A stretch of 64,000 nt of DNA from Okeania sp. SIO2B3 (GTDB lineage: Bacteria; Cyanobacteriota; Cyanobacteriia; Cyanobacteriales; Microcoleaceae): positions 62,001 through 126,000 of the forward strand of contig NZ_JAAHGH010000012.1 in the NCBI RefSeq assembly GCF_010672525.1, given 5' to 3'. Below, piece by piece: positions 27,106-36,398 of the stretch. How positions within the stretch are numbered: position 1 is the stretch's first letter; every line of letters begins with the position of its first letter. The translations under genes were made by a program, and so were the position numbers. The notes under the pieces are model-generated. The model was not told the origin of the DNA. It was given only the letters and a program-made list of their open reading frames with translations, and made no database searches.

Positions 27106-28992
27106 TCATAACAAATGTGCCTGAAAATACTGACGATATAACTCACATCTGGGATAACATTTATTACTTTGCCATTTCACTAAACCTAAACTATCTAACT
27201 TAAAACCCAACATTCCTGTTAACTGCCCGTTATAATTTTCAGAAATCGCATTTTTCATTGCTTCAGCTAACTCTGGATATTCTTCTAAATTCCACAAATG
27301 TCGTCGTAAATGGTCGCTATAAATTCCTGTTTCAGCAGTTACATTTTCTGGCAAATCTTCCAGAGTTAAATCTTGTTTAGAAATATGATATAAAGCCACC
27401 CTAACTAAATAAGGATGACCCCCAACAATTGCCATTAATTTATCAACTTCTGACTGCGACCAATTCAAATTATGTCGCGATGCTAAATCCCGAACTTGCT
27501 GTGCATTGAACTCTGGTAAATCTATAGGTAATCCTACATTAAAAGGAGATTGATTAATATTCATGGGAATATAAACCTCCGTAGAATGTACTACCAATAA
27601 TCGCAATTTTTTCCAAATAACTCGTCGCTTTGATTCCTCATGCCAAGCTCGTAATAATCCCAAAAAATCTTCCGCAATATCAGGATATTGAAAAACTCTA
27701 TCAATTTCATCTAAACCCAACACCAAAGGATTATCTATTTGAGCTAATAAATACTTCTCAAAATAATCCTTACAATTAACTTTACTACCAAAAATATCAT
27801 CCCAATAATCATCTAATTGATTAGGCAAACGTAATTCTCGTCCCACATAAGCACAAAACCATTTTAAGAATTTATCAAGATTACTAAAAACCTCTTTATC
27901 TACTAACTGAAAACTTAAAGGTACAGTCCGATATCCTTCCTGTGTCGCATGGTGTAAAATTCTTGCCATTAACGAAGTTTTTCCCATCTGTCGTGGCGCT
28001 TTAATTCTTATTAAACCACTTGGTTGCAAAATAGTTTGATAACAACGTTCTTCAATAGGTGGACGTTCGATATAAAAAGTAGATGCCACATCAATTTGCC
28101 CCCCCGGTATTTCAGGTTCAGCAGAGGGTAAAGGAGCGCTATTTGTTGATGCAATGCTACTAATTTCTTCCGCAGGTAAATTCTCTTGTTGCTCCTCTAC
28201 TTCCGACGCAATATTCTCCGGTGGAGTAGCTAAAAGAGTCAAAACTTCCCTCAGAATGACCACACTATCTTCTGGCGATCGCCACTCTCGTTGTTGAATG
28301 CGATAGAGATAACCCCGTAGGTCGTGGTTGAGGGGTGTACTCAGGGAAAACCCCACCCGTATCGGCAAAATTACAGGTTTACGGTTGGGTCGGGAAAATT
28401 GTAACTCCCTTGCAAGTTGTACTTGATAAGTCAGCAACTCACTTTGTACTGACTGGGGAGGCAAAAATAATAGCAAATAGTCACACCGTCTCAACTCTTC
28501 ATTAATACGCCGAAACCAATTTTCTCCCAGACGGATGCGGTCTGCTGCCATGAAAACCTGATGACCAGCAGCATTCAATGCCGTTTCAAACTGTCGTGCT
28601 AATTCTCGATCCGGGTCTTGACTGCAATAACTGATGAAAACTTTGGAACTATTGTGAGTCACTATTTCTTCGTTATTTAGTAGTGGTAAAAGTTCTCCTA
28701 GAGGTTCTGTTTCATTTGAGGGTTGACCCTGTTTTCCCGAACGGTGGTCTGCTTCATCCAATGTCAGACCAAAGGAGGCAAAAAGCTGTTGAATTTTACT
28801 CAGGTCTGCACCCACTCGCCCTTGTCTAATTTTACTGATGGTGTCGGAACCGACTCCAGACTCAGCTTCAATTTCTGCAAGAGTAGCTCTGAGGTTGTAC
28901 TGTTGTTTCCATTCTTCAATAGCTTCATTCAATTTTTTCAGTCCAGAAGTTGTGAGAATTCGTCCGCGATCGCGCTTTGATTTTTTTTCCAC
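27106..28992 (-). CDS. HTH-TIR-AAA (STAND-like) ATPase, candidate conflict/defence protein
   Basis: A 628-residue protein from a GTG at 28992 (AGGGAT nearby). Residues 1-85 form a helix-turn-helix-like N-terminal domain (LNEAIEEWKQQYNLRATLAE, GVGSDTISKIRQGRVGAD) of the type found on cyanobacterial STAND and vWA-MoxR-associated proteins. Residues about 115-260 are a TIR domain (KVFISYCSQD, DYLLLFLPPQSVQSE). Residues about 290-600 are an AAA-like ATPase with Walker A PRQMGKTSLM and Walker B LVLGLDEIDR. TIR domains can cleave NAD+, and STAND proteins oligomerise on sensing a trigger, so abortive defence is a plausible inference but not shown. No partner gene is adjacent; the flanks are repeats and a transposon remnant. 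Confidence 0.85.
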   Translation of the reverse strand: MEKKSKRDRGRILTTSGLKKLNEAIEEWKQQYNLRATLAEIEAESGVGSDTISKIRQGRVGADLSKIQQLFASFGLTLDEADHRSGKQGQPSNETEPLGELLPLLNNEEIVTHNSSKVFISYCSQDPDRELARQFETALNAAGHQVFMAADRIRLGENWFRRINEELRRCDYLLLFLPPQSVQSELLTYQVQLARELQFSRPNRKPVILPIRVGFSLSTPLNHDLRGYLYRIQQREWRSPEDSVVILREVLTLLATPPENIASEVEEQQENLPAEEISSIASTNSAPLPSAEPEIPGGQIDVASTFYIERPPIEERCYQTILQPSGLIRIKAPRQMGKTSLMARILHHATQEGYRTVPLSFQLVDKEVFSNLDKFLKWFCAYVGRELRLPNQLDDYWDDIFGSKVNCKDYFEKYLLAQIDNPLVLGLDEIDRVFQYPDIAEDFLGLLRAWHEESKRRVIWKKLRLLVVHSTEVYIPMNINQSPFNVGLPIDLPEFNAQQVRDLASRHNLNWSQSEVDKLMAIVGGHPYLVRVALYHISKQDLTLEDLPENVTAETGIYSDHLRRHLWNLEEYPELAEAMKNAISENYNGQLTGMLGFKLDSLGLVKWQSNKCYPRCELYRQYFQAHLL

Positions 28993-29322
28993 TGTTTATC
29001 CCTATTTGTATTTTTATTGTTATTTATTTTACAGCAGTTATCGAGTTGATGAGGTATAAAGTTTTATTGCTCTAGGGAACAGGAAACAGGGAACAGGGAA
29101 TATACGAATAAATAGTCTTTTGACATCCTCCCGACGCTGCTCTACGAGATAGCGCGGGATTCCCTAGCATTGCTGGTAGGGGCTTTCTGCTGCCTCTTGA
29201 CAGAGGAGCTGCGCTAACATAGCACCCGCCTTCCGAGATTTACTCTCTTCGGGTCTTACAGTCGCTCCACAGACTGAAACTGCGAGTCCCGCAGCCTTCT
29301 TGGTGGGCGTTCCCTCTCTTGG

Positions 29323-30649
29323 TCAGCATTCCCTTGCGACTGGCGTCGTCGCGGGGTCTGACCACTTGCGTCTTTCGCCGACGCGGGTTCCCATCCGCAA
29401 AATGTTAATTGCGGCGTTAATATCACGGTCATGGTGACTACCGCACTCTGGACAATCCCATTGTCTAATATTTAGAGGTAATTTTTCTACTACATGACCA
29501 CAAATAGAGCAACGCTTAGAACTGGGAAAATATCGGTCAATCTTGATTAATTCCCGCCCATACCATTCGGCTTTGTATTCTAATTGCCTCACCACTTCTC
29601 CCCAGTTAGCATCACTGATAGCTCTAGCTAGTTTGTGATCTCTTGGTGCGCGTTCCCTCTCTTGGTCAGCATTCCCTCTCTTGGTCGGCGTTCCCTTGCG
29701 ACTGGCGTCGTCGCGGGGTCCGACCGCTTGCGCCTGACGGCGACGCGGGGTCTGACCGCTTGCGACTGGCTTCGTCGCGGGGTCGCACCGCTTTTTCACC
29801 ATGTTTTTTACTGCTAAGTCCTCAACTACAATAGTTTGATTTTCTCTAATTAGTTGAGTGGGCGCGCTTATGGGTATAGTCTTCTCTTGAATCTTTAATT
29901 TTTGCGTGTATCCTAGCTACTTTCAGCCTGGCCTTTTGATAGTTATTAGACCCCTTGGTTTTTCTAGATAGAGACTTCTGAGCTAACCTTAATTTTTTGT
30001 GTAACTTGTTGAGTTTTTTTGGGTTAGCAATTTTTTCTCCATCACTGGTTGTTAATAGATTGGTGATACCTAAGTCAATACCTACTTGTTTGTTAGTCGG
30101 GTTGAGTCTCAACTCTCTGGTGTCGTTGACTCTCAAAGATATAGACCATCTACCACTTGGGTCAAGTTTGACAGTAATTGTACTAGGCACACAGTTTTGG
30201 GGTAGTTGCCTACTCCATCTAATAGGTAGTGGTTGTGCACATTTAGCTAGATATACTTGACCATCTTTCCACTTAAATGCAGATTTTGTGAATTCAGCAC
30301 TACCACCGTTGCGCTTTTTCTTGAAGTTGGGATATTTAGCCCGTCCACCAAAAAAGTTGGTGTTTGCGCAGCATTCCGCAGGAAAAGCAGCCTGTAGATG
30401 TCTTAAACCTTGCTGAAGTGTTACACTACTTACTTCAGTCAGAAAATCTAAATCTTCCTGTTTTTTCCAGTTCGTCAGCATAGCTGAAGTTTGTTTGTAA
30501 CCCACTCGTTCTTGGCGTTCATACCAAGCTTGAGTTCTTGCAGCTAAAGCTTTGTTGTAGACTAAGCGTACACATCCCAACGTCCTCCGCAACAGACTTT
30601 CCTGCTCCGGAGTAGGGTAAAATCTAAATTTGTACGCTTTTTCAACCAT
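29323..30649 (-). pseudogene. tnpB: tnpB (RNA-guided nuclease family), frameshifted and with in-frame insert
   Basis: The N-terminal part (30649-29846, 267 codons) has the HTH start YKFRFYPTPEQE and RuvC-I Asp in VGIDLGITNLLT. A +1 slip near 29862 (GCGCGCCCACT) ends this frame in HSTN-stop. The next frame continues QLIRENQTIVVEDLAVKNMV with the RuvC-II Glu. It then carries a GC-rich in-frame insert of about 48 codons, and resumes HKLARAISDANWGEV, the CxxC...CxxC zinc ribbon (RCSICG, DCPECG) and RuvC-III DRDINAAINI. The extreme C-terminus is replaced by similar GC-rich sequence. Catalytic residues survive but on separate frames, so the gene is probably inactive. Confidence 0.85.
29642..29795. 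repeat. GC-rich variable-core cassette inserted in tnpB
   Basis: About 150 GC-rich bases interrupt tnpB between the codons for MVKK and HKLA. Nearly the same block, in opposite orientation, is at 32985-33135, and a shorter relative at 29300-29395. It is built of three units of about 33 bases around GCAAGCGGTC and three units of ACCAAGAGAGGGAA. Confidence 0.7.
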
Positions 30650-30767
30650 CTACTGCTTAATTTTCAACAAAAACATTCTAACATATTATGTGTAAACCCG
30701 CAACATTGATTGGTTTTCATGCCCTAGCTCCCCTGCGGGAGAGCGCGGGTCTTCAAGCAACGTTGAG

Positions 30768-31028
30768 ATAACTGTACCTCACGCTTCCTCAAAAGTGCTG
30801 TAAATGATTTTAACTAGCTATCAGCTTTTCTGTTCCGGAATACTTTTTTGCAAAATGCTACGCAAACGCAAATAGCTGTCGGCTTTTATGTTCCGGAATA
30901 CTTTTAAATAATCTTATAACTGTACCTCACGCTTCCTCAAAAGTGCTGTAGATGATTTTAACTAGCTATCAGCTTTTCTGTTCCGGAATACTTTTTTGCA
31001 AAATGCTACGCAAACGCAAATAGCTGTC
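30768..31028. repeat. Direct repeat of 113 bp, period 148 bp
   Basis: Bases 30768-30880 recur at 30916-31028 with one difference that I can see (GTAAATG against GTAGATG). The unit includes AACTGTACCTCACGCTTCC and TGTTCCGGAATAC. No coding potential is evident. The near-identity implies a recent tandem duplication. Confidence 0.75.
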
Positions 31029-31059
31029 AGCTAAAAATTCAGGCGTTGCTGATTCTGGG

Positions 31060-31178
31060 TATGATTTTCCCCTCCTGGGAGGGGTTAGGGGTGGGTCCCA
31101 TACTCCCCTACTTCCCTACTCCCCTACTCCCCCGCTCCCCTACTGTACTTAATAATAAGTATTCAACCGGACATGATA
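31060..31178. mobile_element. TATCATGTCCGG-family MITE, one clear end
   Basis: The right end CCGGACATGATA at 31178 is followed by TTA. The left end near TATGATTTT is degenerate. It includes the GC palindrome and repeated CTCCCCTAC. It matches the interrupted copy at 20397 in reverse. The remainder of 31179-31640 holds no gene that I recognise. Confidence 0.5.
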
Positions 31179-31640
31179 TTAATGGGGGACTCAAACCTCC
31201 ATTATACACCTTGAGAAGCTGATTGCTGATAGTGGTACTTAAACATTTTCTGGTCGAAAAAATGCGTCAAAGCCACTCTAGACAAGGGAATTACGTCGAT
31301 GCCCTAAAAATGGCTAGAACCCGTGCTTATTCAGGATTTATACCTTTTTGACGTAAAAACCTTTGCCTGTCTATACTTGAGCCTATTTTCTGGCTCTATT
31401 TTGTTTAAGTCCCAATAGCTGAATGCTACTTTAACGAAGATAGCTAACTCTTTCTAATTTAAGGGAGTTAACTAATTAACAACATTTTAACTGCTTTTAT
31501 CTAGAAACTATACTGCCTAACATAATTGACGGTTTTCTAGATTTTTTTCAAGCTTTTTTAATTAAATTCCTAATATTCTCTACAAAAAAAAGCCGATTTT
31601 TTTAAAGTATCTAGAGAAACACAAAACAGGGAGCAAGCCA

Positions 31641-32354
31641 GTGAAAAATATTTTTAATCGTTCAATTTTAACTGCTTTTAGCACAATATTTTTTACTATT
31701 AATACTGCGACATCTGCCCAAGCAAATTTTACTTTTGATGAGGTAGAAATTGACCAAAATCAAGTTATTGCCACGGCAATGCCTCTGAGTGATCTAAACG
31801 GATATTCTGGTTATAAACTAATTATTTTAGAGCAGCGTTCTAATGAAAGACCTTGCTGGAGTGAAAGTGAAACAGGATTATATCCAATTTTAGTTGAGCC
31901 TTTGCTGTTAGACTTTAATTTTTCTGGCATTTGTGGAAGAGCTACTGATAGTAATGGTTATTCAATTCGAGTAGATAGTAATGATTTATCAGTTAGTCAT
32001 AGATTAATTTTGCAGAATGTTGGTGGTGAAATTAAATTATTTGGCATTTCTTTGACAGGAGATAAAAAATTGATTGGTAGAAGTCGCGGACTTAGTAATG
32101 GAATGATGAAAATTTTTCTAGAACCTGGTTGGCAATTTACTAAACGTAGTTATCAAGGAAAAGTGCTTGGTCATTTTTATTTTAGTTATGATAGTTTTGC
32201 TGCTAAACAAGCTGAGGTTGAGCAAAGAATATCTGAGATTGAGGCTCAAATTCCAGATGGTTTAGAGGTTGATGATAATACACATTCAGCAACAGCAGAA
32301 GGTTTAAAAACTGAAGAGTCAGAAATCACAGAAATATTTTTTAATATTCCTTAA
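31641..32354 (+). CDS. DUF3747-type exported protein
   Basis: A 237-residue protein from a GTG start preceded by GGGAGC. The signal peptide covers about residues 1-28 (SAQANF cleavage-like site). The mature part begins FTFDEVEIDQNQVIATAMPL and has LIILEQRSNERPCWSES, the conserved block of DUF3747, a cyanobacterial family of secreted beta-rich proteins of unknown role. The last 45 residues form a short coiled coil (AEVEQRISEIEAQIP) and an acidic tail. No operon partner is evident; the next gene is 94 bases downstream. Confidence 0.75.
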   Translation: MKNIFNRSILTAFSTIFFTINTATSAQANFTFDEVEIDQNQVIATAMPLSDLNGYSGYKLIILEQRSNERPCWSESETGLYPILVEPLLLDFNFSGICGRATDSNGYSIRVDSNDLSVSHRLILQNVGGEIKLFGISLTGDKKLIGRSRGLSNGMMKIFLEPGWQFTKRSYQGKVLGHFYFSYDSFAAKQAEVEQRISEIEAQIPDGLEVDDNTHSATAEGLKTEESEITEIFFNIP

Positions 32355-32448
32355 AAGTAGATAGCTAAAAAAAATTGTACTGCTCTACTTTCTCATTCCT
32401 CAAATAGTTAATAAATTAAAATTTTCTTTCACAAAATCAATAAAAACC

Positions 32449-32781
32449 ATGAATATTAGATTGATGAACCACAGAAAAACCCATAAACCATCTCAGACAA
32501 AATTGAATAATTTAGAAACATTATTAACCTCCATAGGTCTTTATTTAGTCATTCAAGAAACAGAGTATTTTACAGGAGATGATTGGTTGTCTCTATGTAA
32601 CGATATTGATAGTGGAGAAATTTATCGGAACTGGTTTATTTGGCAAGATACAGAAGTTACTCAAGAATGGGAAGCTTACGATCATGTTACTAACCAACGA
32701 ATTATTGACAGTAACTTAACTCAATTAACAGCAAAAATCGATCGAATAGAAAACCAGAGAAACTTACAAATAAATAATTAA
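32449..32781 (+). CDS. Hypothetical small soluble protein
   Basis: A 110-residue protein with no recognised family. It contains ETEYFTGDDWLSLCNDIDSG and FIWQDTEVTQEWEAYDHVT, rich in acidic and aromatic residues, then a short coiled-coil end. No signal or transmembrane segment is seen. Codon use resembles its neighbours, so it is probably a genuine gene. It follows the DUF3747 gene on the same strand and could be co-transcribed. Confidence 0.5.
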   Translation: MNIRLMNHRKTHKPSQTKLNNLETLLTSIGLYLVIQETEYFTGDDWLSLCNDIDSGEIYRNWFIWQDTEVTQEWEAYDHVTNQRIIDSNLTQLTAKIDRIENQRNLQINN

Positions 32782-32906
32782 TTGAGGAAGGATGCTAGTA
32801 GTTGGGCTAAAGCCCTGACAATACTGGAACTTATCCCACTATTTTTAACATTTTAACAAACCGCTAGTCGTTGGGCTTTAGCCCTTACCGAAAAATTCAG
32901 GTATAA

Positions 32907-33243
32907 TACCATGCATGAAAAAAGAATGTTACGAATAATAAGCATGAGAAAAAGACAAATGCAGGAAGTCTCCCTTTGACAAAGCGGTGCGACCCCGCGA
33001 CAACGCCAGTCGCAAGCGGTCAGACCCCGCGTCGCCGTCAGGCGCAAGCGGTCGGACCCCGCGACGACGCCAGTCGTAAGGGAACGCCGACCAAGAGAGG
33101 GAATGCTGACCAAGAGAGGGAACGCGCACCAAGAGAAAAATAGAATTTACTAGCTCAAAACTGGTATTGAAGCTATTCCCGTGTGACTCCTGACTCCTAA
33201 GAAATAGCCTAACTATTTGTAGCAAACATTCATAAAATTGGTA
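32907..33243. mobile_element. TACCA-family MITE carrying the GC-rich cassette
   Basis: Ends TACCATGCATG and AAATTGGTA, flanked by TAA (32904-32906, 33244-33246). The body matches 46270-46488 apart from a GC-rich insertion at about 32984-33135, the same cassette that interrupts tnpB. Confidence 0.8.
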
Positions 33244-33247
33244 TAAA

Positions 33248-33413
33248 GCCTCTCCATTTATGGAGAAAAGCGGTCGAGGGATGGCGATCTTCGGAGCGGC
33301 TCTGATAAGAGCGGGTCTCCTCGCCATATCCATGAGACCAAGAGAAAAGAAAAAAATCATTCTAGTCAATCCTTTTCTTTATAAAAAGAGGTAATTATTA
33401 ATCATTAATTATT
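33248..33413. repeat. Dispersed repeat with variable-core hairpin module
   Basis: Reverse-oriented relative of 4503-4684. It contains AAAAGCGGTCGAGGGATGG ... GAGACCAAGAGAAAAG with a CTCGCCATATCC arm. It follows the TACCA element directly. Confidence 0.5.
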
Positions 33414-33633
33414 TAACAGCTTATTTGTTTAAGCAAAAGATGTTTTAATGACTTAATTTGTGGCTTTGAACTATCAAAATATTTAGGGTGTTTAGCAAAA
33501 ATATTCTAGCACTACGCAAATAGGTTAGGGCAATTATAAACACTCAAATATCGATCTAAAATACTTGTTTAACTTCCTTAAATAAAAACCACACATTTTA
33601 CACACAACATTACAATAAATTAGGAAATTAATT

Positions 33634-33735
33634 ATGACAGGATTAGAAATAATAATTTTTGCCTTAGTACCAAGTATTGCTTGGGGGATAGGAATTGTAT
33701 TTGCTTTCCCTACTGATGATATTAATAATTACTAA
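33634..33735 (+). CDS. Unassigned 33-residue single-pass membrane peptide
   Basis: The frame opens MTGLEIIIFALVPSIAWGIG, continues IVFAFP and ends TDDINNY. One hydrophobic helix covers about residues 5-25. Size, organisation and polar tail resemble small photosystem, b6f or NDH-1 subunits, but I could not match it to any named subunit (PsbM, PsbX, PsbY, PsaI, PsaM, PetG, PetL and PetM do not fit). AGGAAA lies 9 bases upstream of the ATG. It stands alone. Function is unknown; a small thylakoid-complex subunit is an inference. Confidence 0.55.
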   Translation: MTGLEIIIFALVPSIAWGIGIVFAFPTDDINNY

Positions 33736-33784
33736 AATCCAAAAACAAGCATCAAAACTTTCATCATCACAGAAATTGATTAAA

Positions 33785-34396
33785 TTAGTCAATCCGCATC
33801 TCAAGCCCATTTTCAGCTTCAGCATCAATAATACTGGCAAGAGGTAGAAGATGATCTAGAGAAAAGTTTCCCAGTTGAATGTTAATAATTTCTGTGAGAT
33901 AGCAGAGCATAATATATCTACTAGCACTGGAAATAAGATAAAAAATTCTCTGGTCAGCATCAAAATAATAAACTCCAGGAATAGATGATGCGACCAAAGT
34001 TTTATCTGGCAAAATTAAATCTACATTAATTTCATTAGCGGAGATAACTTTAGCAGTTTTTAACCAGTTTAAGTCTACTTCTGATTCTAAGTCGTGGTAG
34101 TGAAAAATTAATCTCTGTAGACCATGAATAAATTCTGGGGAATTGAGGGTATTTTGCCATTTTTCACACCATTCATTAGATTGGTTATTCTCAGCAGGTT
34201 TTACATTTTGAGGAATTTCAATAATATCTTTGAATAAAGATAAACTACCTGCTAGTTTTGCCAATTTTGGAGATAATTGAGGATGTAATAACCAGGTACT
34301 ATCGATATAATCTCGCCACCAATGAGCATCAGGTATTAAAATTTTGTTTGCAGGAAATAATTGATTATTCGCATTAAGAATAGGTATATTTTTCAC
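33785..34396 (-). CDS. Hypothetical protein, possibly a fragment of a larger protein
   Basis: A 203-residue frame from a GTG with TGAGGT three bases upstream. It opens IPILNANNQLFPANKILIPDAHWWRDY and includes TWLLHPQLSPKLAKLAGSLSL, which recalls the 'put on record the item' segments of large sacsin/HSP90-like ATPase proteins; the resemblance is from memory and weak. There is no signal or membrane segment. If it is a fragment, the ATP-binding N-terminal part is missing. Otherwise it is an orphan of unknown role. Confidence 0.4.
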   Translation of the reverse strand: MKNIPILNANNQLFPANKILIPDAHWWRDYIDSTWLLHPQLSPKLAKLAGSLSLFKDIIEIPQNVKPAENNQSNEWCEKWQNTLNSPEFIHGLQRLIFHYHDLESEVDLNWLKTAKVISANEINVDLILPDKTLVASSIPGVYYFDADQRIFYLISSASRYIMLCYLTEIINIQLGNFSLDHLLPLASIIDAEAENGLEMRID

Positions 34397-34707
34397 CGAA
34401 CCTCATAGGAGATGTCCCTTGGAATAATAAAGATAAATTCCTAATTTATTCTGACTCCTGAATTCTGTACGTCGCCAATCCGAAAGCTCCCCTACCTGAC
34501 TCCTAAAAAATAACTAATTTATTTGTAGCAAATACTTATCAAATTGCTATTCTTAACCTTCCACTGTTTCCTCCTTTGAGAATTCCCTATTTTCTCAAGC
34601 ATTTAAATCTCTGTTCAAATCTAAAATGTAAATACTATATTTCAATCAATCTAACCGAGGTGTATAGTATTAAGAAGATAAATTGGAGTGAAACTAACAA
34701 ATAAAAG

Positions 34708-35523
34708 ATGAAAAGACGAAAATTTATACGTTATACACAGGCAAGTTTATTAGCTTTAATAGGAACAGGTTTAACATCTAAATTTCACCATTCTCAGGCA
34801 CAAACAGGAGAATCTTTAACAATTAAATGGTTAGGACATACTTGCTTTTTATTTGAAGATGCAGCAACTAAAGTATTAGTAAATCCTTTTCGCCCAATAG
34901 GTTGTACCGCAGGATATCGCAACCCTACAGTAGATACAGATTTAATTTTAATTAGTAGTAGATTATTAGATGAGGGAGTAGTAGAAGGTTTTACAAGTAA
35001 TCCTCCACCAATGTTGTTATATGAACCTGGAGTTTATCAGGTTGATAATAGACAAATTCAAGGAATTCGCACTACTAAAGATAGAGAAGGTGGACGTCGG
35101 TTCGGGACTAATGTGGCTTGGTTATGGCAGCAAGCAGGAATCAAAATTTTACATTTAGGGGGACTAGCAAGTCCCATTGGCATAGAAGAACGTATTTTAA
35201 TTGGTCGTCCAGATTTGCTATTCATTCCTGTAGGGGGAGGGCCAAAAGCATATACCCCTTTGGAGGCAAAACAGACATTGGAAGTCCTAAAACCCAGAAT
35301 TGTGATTCCCACTCATTACAAAACTGAAGCTGCTGATGAAGCTACTTGTGATATTGCTCCTATCGAAGAATTTCTCGGTGTGATGGAAGGAACTCCAGTA
35401 AGAGTTGTTAATCAGGATACAATTTCTATTACTAGAGCTGATGTTCCTCAAGAAGGCTCGATCATAGAAGTTTTGAGTTATGGATTCGATCAGGTATCTC
35501 CGGATTCTCTCGGAAGTAATTAA
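34708..35523 (+). CDS. Tat-exported MBL-fold protein lacking the HxHxDH motif
   Basis: A 271-residue protein with a twin-arginine-like signal (MKRRKFIRYTQASLLALIGTG). The body has the UlaG/Lactamase_B-type beginning IKWLGHTCFLFED and the later strands LLFIPVGGGPKAYTPLEA and VIPTHYKTE. At the place of the canonical metal motif (usually SHxHxDH) it reads LISSRLLDEG, without the histidines. The upstream GH and the downstream THY are kept. The family normally hydrolyses esters, amides or phosphodiesters with two metals; loss of the main metal ligands suggests altered or lost catalysis. It is monocistronic. Confidence 0.75.
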   Translation: MKRRKFIRYTQASLLALIGTGLTSKFHHSQAQTGESLTIKWLGHTCFLFEDAATKVLVNPFRPIGCTAGYRNPTVDTDLILISSRLLDEGVVEGFTSNPPPMLLYEPGVYQVDNRQIQGIRTTKDREGGRRFGTNVAWLWQQAGIKILHLGGLASPIGIEERILIGRPDLLFIPVGGGPKAYTPLEAKQTLEVLKPRIVIPTHYKTEAADEATCDIAPIEEFLGVMEGTPVRVVNQDTISITRADVPQEGSIIEVLSYGFDQVSPDSLGSN

Positions 35524-35641
35524 AAACTGAAAAGTAAAAGTTAAGTACAATTATGTAAATTATCTTGACACTTATTAAAACTTTGTTAAGATAAATAGAA
35601 TGAAGTTTACACTTTTTAACAAAAAGGAAAAGTAGATCGGT

Positions 35642-36208
35642 ATGAATACTCAAAATATAAGTCTGATGAAAAAAGCGATCGCTATTTTAGGATTAGTTGG
35701 TACTACCGCATTCTTCGGTCTTCCCGCAGTAGCTAATTTCTCTCAAAAATCTTCCACTGAGTCAGTAGTTAACCAACCTTTACTAATTGCTGACTCTCAC
35801 TCTAAGGATATTGTGGCAACTGCAGCAGAAGCAGGTGAATTCAATACTTTAGCTGCGGCATTAAAAGCTGCTGGTTTAGTAGAAGTGCTTCAAGGAGAAG
35901 GCCCTTTTACGGTATTTGCTCCTACTGACGAAGCATTTGCAGCTTTACCAAAAGGAAAAGTAGAAAAGTTATTGTTACCAGAAAACAAAGATAAATTGGT
36001 AAAAATTCTGACTTATCATGTAGTTCCTGGCAAGGTAATGTCTGGTGACCTAGAATCTGGAATGGTTAAGACTGTCGAAGGTAGCAAAGTAGAAGTCAAA
36101 GTTTCTGATGCAGATGTAATGGTAGGAAATGCCAAAGTGCTGAAAGCAGATGTACCTGCAAGTAATGGTGTAATTCATGTAATTGACACAGTAATTATTC
36201 CTGAGTAA
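35642..36208 (+). CDS. Exported fasciclin (FAS1) domain protein
   Basis: A 188-residue protein with a signal peptide (about residues 1-32, ending GLPAVANF). One FAS1 domain fills the rest: [20 protein letters not shown], the H1 motif [25 protein letters not shown], and the H2-type end [18 protein letters not shown]1 domains mediate adhesion and matrix binding. A clear rho-independent terminator follows at 36257. A close paralogue starts 190 bases downstream, so this is a tandem duplication. Confidence 0.93.
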   Translation: MNTQNISLMKKAIAILGLVGTTAFFGLPAVANFSQKSSTESVVNQPLLIADSHSKDIVATAAEAGEFNTLAAALKAAGLVEVLQGEGPFTVFAPTDEAFAALPKGKVEKLLLPENKDKLVKILTYHVVPGKVMSGDLESGMVKTVEGSKVEVKVSDADVMVGNAKVLKADVPASNGVIHVIDTVIIPE

Positions 36209-36256
36209 TTTAATTAGTGTTATACCATTTAATTTATTGGAAATATATAAATCTAC

Positions 36257-36292
36257 CCCATTCTTAAACTATGCTTACGAATGGGTTTTTTT
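36257..36292 (+). terminator. Rho-independent terminator after first fasciclin
   Basis: CCCATTC (36257-36263) pairs with GAATGGG (36279-36285), followed by seven T. A near-identical hairpin follows the second fasciclin at 37274. Confidence 0.85.
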
Positions 36293-36398
36293 ATGAAGTC
36301 AGAAGTCAGAAGTCATAGTTCTACATTTGAAATATTTTTCAGATAAGTTCCAGTTTTTGTACTATTTTTAATAACGTAGTTAATGAAATTGGGAAAAC

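Larger units (their letters stand above)
29120..30762 (-). mobile_element. IS200/IS605-type element (tnpB only), degraded
   Basis: The unit comprises the broken tnpB plus end structures. The right end near TGACATCCTCCCGACG (29124) and the left end near GGGAGAGCGCGGGTCTTC (30740-30757) both recur in a small derivative at 59635-59910. No tnpA is present, as in IS1341-type solo elements. The 200 bases beyond the tnpB stop (29124-29322) are the usual location of the guide (omega) RNA and right end; folding was not tested. Ends are approximate. Confidence 0.7.

Noticed and set aside
32929-33369. A 146-codon open frame on the minus strand
   Set aside because: It runs through a MITE, its GC-rich cassette and a second repeat. 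The same cassette translates in other frames elsewhere.
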